A stretch of 64,000 nucleotides of DNA from Loxodes magnus (Eukaryota > Ciliophora > Karyorelictea > Loxodida > Loxodidae): positions 186,001-250,000 of the forward strand of contig CAMPDV010000247.1 of NCBI GenBank assembly GCA_946699065.1, in the 5' to 3' direction. Numbering within the stretch: the first letter of the stretch is position 1; each line of letters begins with the position of its first letter. The position numbers were made by a program, and so were the translations under genes. The notes below the pieces were generated by a model. It ran no database searches, was not told the DNA's origin, and saw only the letters and a list, made by a program, of their open reading frames with translations. Shown in pieces: positions 60,371 to 64,000 of this stretch.

Positions 60371-61014
60371 AAGAGTTTCAGTTTTAAGTAATATGCTTTG
60401 AGAAGTAATAAGTATTTTGAAAAGTGAATAAGTAAAGTAAGAAAAGAAGATAGAGTTTCAGTTTTAAGTAATATGCTTTGAGAAGTAATAAGTATTTAGA
60501 AAAGTGAATAAATAAAGTAAGAAAAGAAGATAGAGTTTCAGTTTTAAGTAATATGCTTTGAGAAGTAATAAGTATTTAGAAAAGTGAATAAGTAAAGTAA
60601 GAAAAGAAGGTAGAGTTTCAGTTTAAGGGTATGCTTTAGAAGTAATAAGTATTTAGAAAAGTGAGGAAGTAAAGTAAGAAAAGAAGAAAGAGTTTCAGTT
60701 TTAAGGAGTATGCTTTGAGAAGTAATAAGTATTTAGAAAAGTGAGGAAGTAAAGTAAGAAAAGAAGGTAGAGTTTCAGTTTAAGGGTATGCTTTGAGAAG
60801 TATTAAGAATTTAGAAAAGTGAATAAGTAAAGTAAGAAAAGAAGAAAGATTTTCAGATTTAAGGAGTATTCTTCGAGAAGTAATAAGTATTTAGAAAAGT
60901 GAATAAGTAAAGTAAGAAAAGAAGATATAGTTTAAGTTTTAAGGTTATGCTTTGAGAAGTAATAAGTATTTAGAAAAGTGAATAAGTAAAGTAAGAAAAG
61001 AAGAAAGAGTTTCA
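60371..61014 (+). repeat. Ordinary array including a partial module M
   Basis: 60,480-60,800 has the same monomer order as 36,481-36,790. The rest is ordinary monomers with one gatatag variant near 60,925. Nothing except satellite. Confidence 0.78.
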
Positions 61015-62540
61015 GTTTAAGGGTATGCTTTAGAAGTAATAAGTATTTAGAAAAGTGAATAGTTAAATAATAAAAAAAGATAGAGTTTCAGTTTTAAAGA
61101 GTATGCTTTGAGAAGTAATAAGTATTTAGAAAAGTGAGGAAGTAAAGTAAGAAAAGAAGAAAGATTTTCAGTTTTAAGGAGTATGCTTTGAGAAGTAATA
61201 AGTATTTAGAAAAGTGAATAAGTAAAGTAAGAAAAGAAGAAAGAATTTAATTTTAAGGGTATGCTTTGAGAATTAATAAGTATTTAGAAAAGTGAATAAG
61301 TAAAGTAAGAAAAAAAGATATAGTTTAAGTTTTAAGGTTATGCTTTGAGAAGTAATAAGTATTTAGAAAAGTGAATAAGTAAAGTAAGAAAAGAAGAAAG
61401 AGTTTCAGATTTTAAGGAGTATGCTTTAGAAGTAATAAGTATTTAGAAAAGTGAGGAAGTAAAGTAAGAAAAGAAGAAAGAGTTTCAGTTTTAAGGAGTA
61501 TGCTTTGAGAAGTAATAAGTATTTAGAAAAGTGAATAAGTAAAGTAAGAAAAAAAGATATAGTTAAAGTTTTAAGGTTATGCTTTGAGAAGTAATAAGTA
61601 TTTAGAAAAGTGAATGAATAAAGTAAGAAAAGATGAAAGAGTTTCAGATTTAAGGAGTATTCTTCGAGAAGTAATAAGTATTTAGAAAAGTGAATAAGTA
61701 AAGTAAGAAAAGAAGATAGAGTTTCAGTTTTAAGGAGTATGCTTTGAGAAGTAATAAGTATTTAGAAAAGTGAGGAAGTAAAGTAAGAAAAGAAAGAAGA
61801 GTTTCAGTTTTAAGGAGTATGCTTTGAGAAGTAATAAGTATTTAGAAAAGTGAGGAAGTAAAGTAAGAAAAGAAGGTAGAGTTTCAGTTTTAAGTAATAT
61901 GCTTCGAGAAGTAATAAGTATTTAGAAAAGTGAATAAGTAAAGTAAGAAAAGAAGAAAGATTTTCAGATTTAAGGAGTATTCTTCGAGAAGTAATAAGTA
62001 TTTAGAAAAGTGAATAAGTAAAGTAAGAAAAGAAGAAAGATTTTCAGATTTAAGGAGTATTCTTCGAGAAGTAATAAGTATTTAGAAAAGTGAATAAGTA
62101 AAGTAAGAAAAAAATATAGAGTTTAAGTTTTAAGGTTATGCTTTGAGAAGTAATAAGTATTTAGAAAAGTGAATAAGTAAAGTAAGAAAAGAAGATAGAG
62201 TTTCAGTTTTAAGGAGTATGCTTTGAGAAGTAATAAGTATTTAGAAAAGTGAATAAATAAAGTAAGAAAAGAAGAAAGAGTTTCAGTTTTAGGGAGTATG
62301 CTTTAGGAGTAATAAGTATTTAGAAAAGTGAGGAAGTAAAGTAAGAAAAGAAGAAAGAGTTTCAGTTTTAAGGAGTATGCTTTGAGAAGTAATAAGTATT
62401 TAGAAAAGTGAGGAAGTAAAGTAAGAAAAGAAGGTAGAGTTTCAGTTTAAGGGTATGCATTAGAAGTAATAAGTATTTAGAAAAGTGAATAAGTAAATTA
62501 ATAAAAAAAGAAAGAGTTTCAGTTTTAAAGAGTATGCTTC
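61015..62540 (+). repeat. Duplicated block G, copy 2
   Basis: Second copy of 57,280-59,120, four monomers shorter. It has its own changes: agttaaag near 61,563 where the partner has agtttaag, and a disturbed core agaaagaagag near 61,791 where the partner reads agaaggtagag. Its right end overlaps the start of the long-range duplication at 62,205. Confidence 0.87.
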
Positions 62541-64000
62541 GAGAAGTAATAAGTATTTAGAAAAGTGAAGAAGTAAATTAAGAAAAAAAGATAGAGTTTC
62601 AGTTTTAAGTAATATGCTTTGAGAAGTAATAAGTATTTAGAAAAGTGAATGAATAAAGTAAGAAAAGAAGGTAGAGTTTCAGTTTAAGGGTATGCTTTAG
62701 AAGTAATAAGTATTTAGAAAAGTGAATAAGTAAAGTAAGAAAAGAAGGTAGAGTTTCAGTTTTAAGTAATATGCTTCGAGAAGTAATAAGTATTTAGAAA
62801 AGTGAATAAATAAAGTAAGAAAAGAAGATAGAGTTTCAGTTTTAAGTAATATGCTTTGAGAAGTAATAAGTATTTAGAAAAGTGAATAAGTAAAGTAAGA
62901 AAAGAAGGTAGAGTTTCAGTTTAAGGGTATGCTTTAGAAGTAATAAGTATTTAGAAAAGTGAGGAAGTAAAGTAAGAAAAGAAGAAAGAGTTTCAGTTTT
63001 AAGGAGTATGCTTTGAGAAGTAATAAGTATTTAGAAAAGTGAGGAAGTAAAGTAAGAAAAGAAGGTAGAGTTTCAGTTTAAGGGTATGCTTTAGAAGTAA
63101 TAAGTATTTAGAAAAGTGAATAAGTAAATTAATAAAAAAAGAAAAAGTTTCAGTTTTAAAGAGTATGCTTTGAGAAGTAATAAGTATTTAGAAAAGTGAG
63201 GAAGTAAAGTAAGAAAAGAAGAAAGAGTTTCAGTTTTAAGGAGTATGCTTTGAGAAGTATTAAGAATTTAGAAAAGTGAAGAAGTAAAGTAAAAAAAGAA
63301 AGTAGAATTTCAGTTTAAAGGTGTATGCTTTGAGGAGTAATAAGAATTTAGTAAAGTGAATAAGTAAAGTAAGAAAAGAAGGTAGAGTTTCAGTTTAAGG
63401 GTATGCTTTGAGAAGTAATAAGTATTTAGAAAAGTGAATAAGTAAAGTAAGAAAAGAAGAAAGAGTTTCAGTTTTAAAGAGTATGCTTTGAGAAGTAATA
63501 AGTATTTAGAAAAGTGAATAAGTAAAGTAAAAAAAGAAGATAGAGTTTCAGTTTTAAGTAATATGCTTTGAGAAGTAATAAGTATTTAGAAAAGTGAGGA
63601 AGTAAAGTAAGAAAATAAGATAGAGTTTCAGTTTTAAGTAATATGCTTCGAGAAGTAATAAGTATTTAGAAAAGTGAGGAATTAAAGTAAAAAAAACAAG
63701 AAAGAGTTTAATTTTAAGGAGTATGTTTTGAGAAGTAATAAGTATTTAGAAAAGTGAAGAAGTAAAGTAAAAAAAGAAGATAGAGTTTCAGTTTTAAGGA
63801 GTATGCTTTGAGAAGTAATAAGTATTTATAAAAGTGATGAAGTAAAGTAAGAAAAGAAGGTAGAGTTTCAGTTTAAGGGTATGCTTTAGAAGTAATAAGT
63901 ATTTAGAAAAGTGAGGAAGTAAAGTAAGAAAAGAAGAAAGAGTTTCAGTTTTAAGGAGTATGCTTTGAGAAGTAATAAGTATTTAGAAAAGTGAGGAAGT
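62205..64000 (+). repeat. Long-range duplication D, copy 2 (cut by window end)
   Basis: Partner of 35,886-37,681 with two substitutions in 1,796 bp and the same eight-A run. If the match continues, the next landmark (tatgcatagaga of 37,796) would fall at 64,115, just beyond the window. Confidence 0.95.

Larger units (their letters stand above)
1..64000 (+). repeat. Satellite DNA array, ~80-bp monomer, head-to-tail
   Basis: The entire window is tandem copies of one monomer. A consensus copy is 16,432-16,511 (80 bp), reading from agtaataag through a purine tract (agaaaagaagaaagag) to gtttcag, ttaaggagtatgc and tttgaga. The frequent short form loses three bases near its end (aagggtatgctttaga; 77 bp at 13,901-13,977). 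The consensus is 26% GC with only two C residues, one in tttcag and one in atgcttt. Variation is concentrated in four spots: the bases after gtga (ataagt, ggaagt, agaagt, atgaat, ataaat, ataatt, atagtt), the aaagtaag core, the tttcagttttaagg segment, and the end (tttgagaag, ttcgagaag, tttagaag, ttagagaag, tttgagaatt). No monomer in reverse orientation, no unique spacer and no array edge was found. A eukaryotic satellite is by far the best reading; the family and species are not recognised. Confidence 0.98.

Noticed and set aside
1..64000. CRISPR array
   Set aside because: The period is regular but there are no unique spacers: every base of the monomer is conserved between copies, and there is no associated gene.
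1..64000. Coding minisatellite (repetitive protein) on the + strand
   Set aside because: The consensus monomer has TAA, TAG or TGA in all three frames (for example within agtaataag, tttag, gtgaataag and tttgag), so no frame can pass through even one standard monomer.
1..64000. Simple telomeric repeat
   Set aside because: No short G-rich telomere unit occurs; only isolated aaggg triplets. A complex long-unit telomeric or subtelomeric repeat, as known in some insects, cannot be excluded but nothing in the sequence shows it.
1..64000. CENP-B box in the monomer
   Set aside because: No sequence resembling the CpG-containing CENP-B box was seen; the only recurrent CpG is in ttcgag.
1..64000. tRNA or rRNA gene arrays, or a ribosomal spacer
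   Set aside because: No cloverleaf, A/B-box pattern or rRNA-like GC-rich segment is present anywhere; base composition and period are uniform from end to end.
1..64000. G-quadruplex potential from aaggg segments
   Set aside because: There is at most one GGG per monomer, so four runs would span more than 230 bp; a stable intramolecular quadruplex is not expected.

Overview
The whole 64,000-base window is one uninterrupted satellite DNA array. I see no gene, no RNA gene, no mobile element and no unique sequence, and neither edge of the array lies inside the window. The basic monomer is about 80 bp (a clean example is 16,432-16,511), with common 77-79 bp versions (example of 77 bp at 13,901-13,977) and rare 71/84 bp versions. 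At an average of about 79 bp this is roughly 800 monomers. Every monomer I followed points the same way.

The monomer is AT-rich (the 80-bp consensus counts 37 A, 22 T, 19 G, 2 C; 26% GC) and very strand-asymmetric: the + strand is about 70% purine and almost free of C. Each monomer has stop codons in all three + frames, so the + strand cannot code. Short minus-strand ORFs of 61-83 codons are by-products of local monomer length. A long, ordered, purely satellite block points to eukaryotic heterochromatin (pericentromeric, centromeric, subtelomeric or a sex/B chromosome). The species cannot be named from this sequence.

The informative part is the higher-order structure. (1) 1-6,703: two copies of a 3,320-bp unit, identical over 3,207 bp except for three substitutions packed into 28 bp, and carrying a divergent 71+84 bp dimer subfamily. 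(2) 6,704-13,740: reshuffled pieces of that unit plus overlapping duplications with offsets of 1,733 and 2,364 bp. (3) 13,740-29,640: two tandem superblocks of 7-8 kb whose offset drifts from 8,072 to 8,709 bp through gain, loss and replacement of whole monomers. (4) 29,640-46,300: mixed modules with short-period duplications (2-, 5-, 8- and 13-monomer steps). (5) 46,300-57,760: a regular higher-order repeat of 25-27 monomers (2,136, 2,057, 2,061 and 1,980 bp between anchors, plus a partial fifth unit). (6) 57,280-62,540: another duplicated block with a 4-monomer indel, enclosing a divergent patch at 59,281-60,370. (7) 62,205-64,000: a copy of 35,886-37,681 with only two differences in 1,796 bp, although the two lie 26,319 bp apart.

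There is no set of genes working together here. What the sequence records is unequal crossing-over, block amplification and short-patch conversion within a satellite. Features marked as sites (TATA-like octamers, CpG variants) are sequence observations only; no function is claimed for them.
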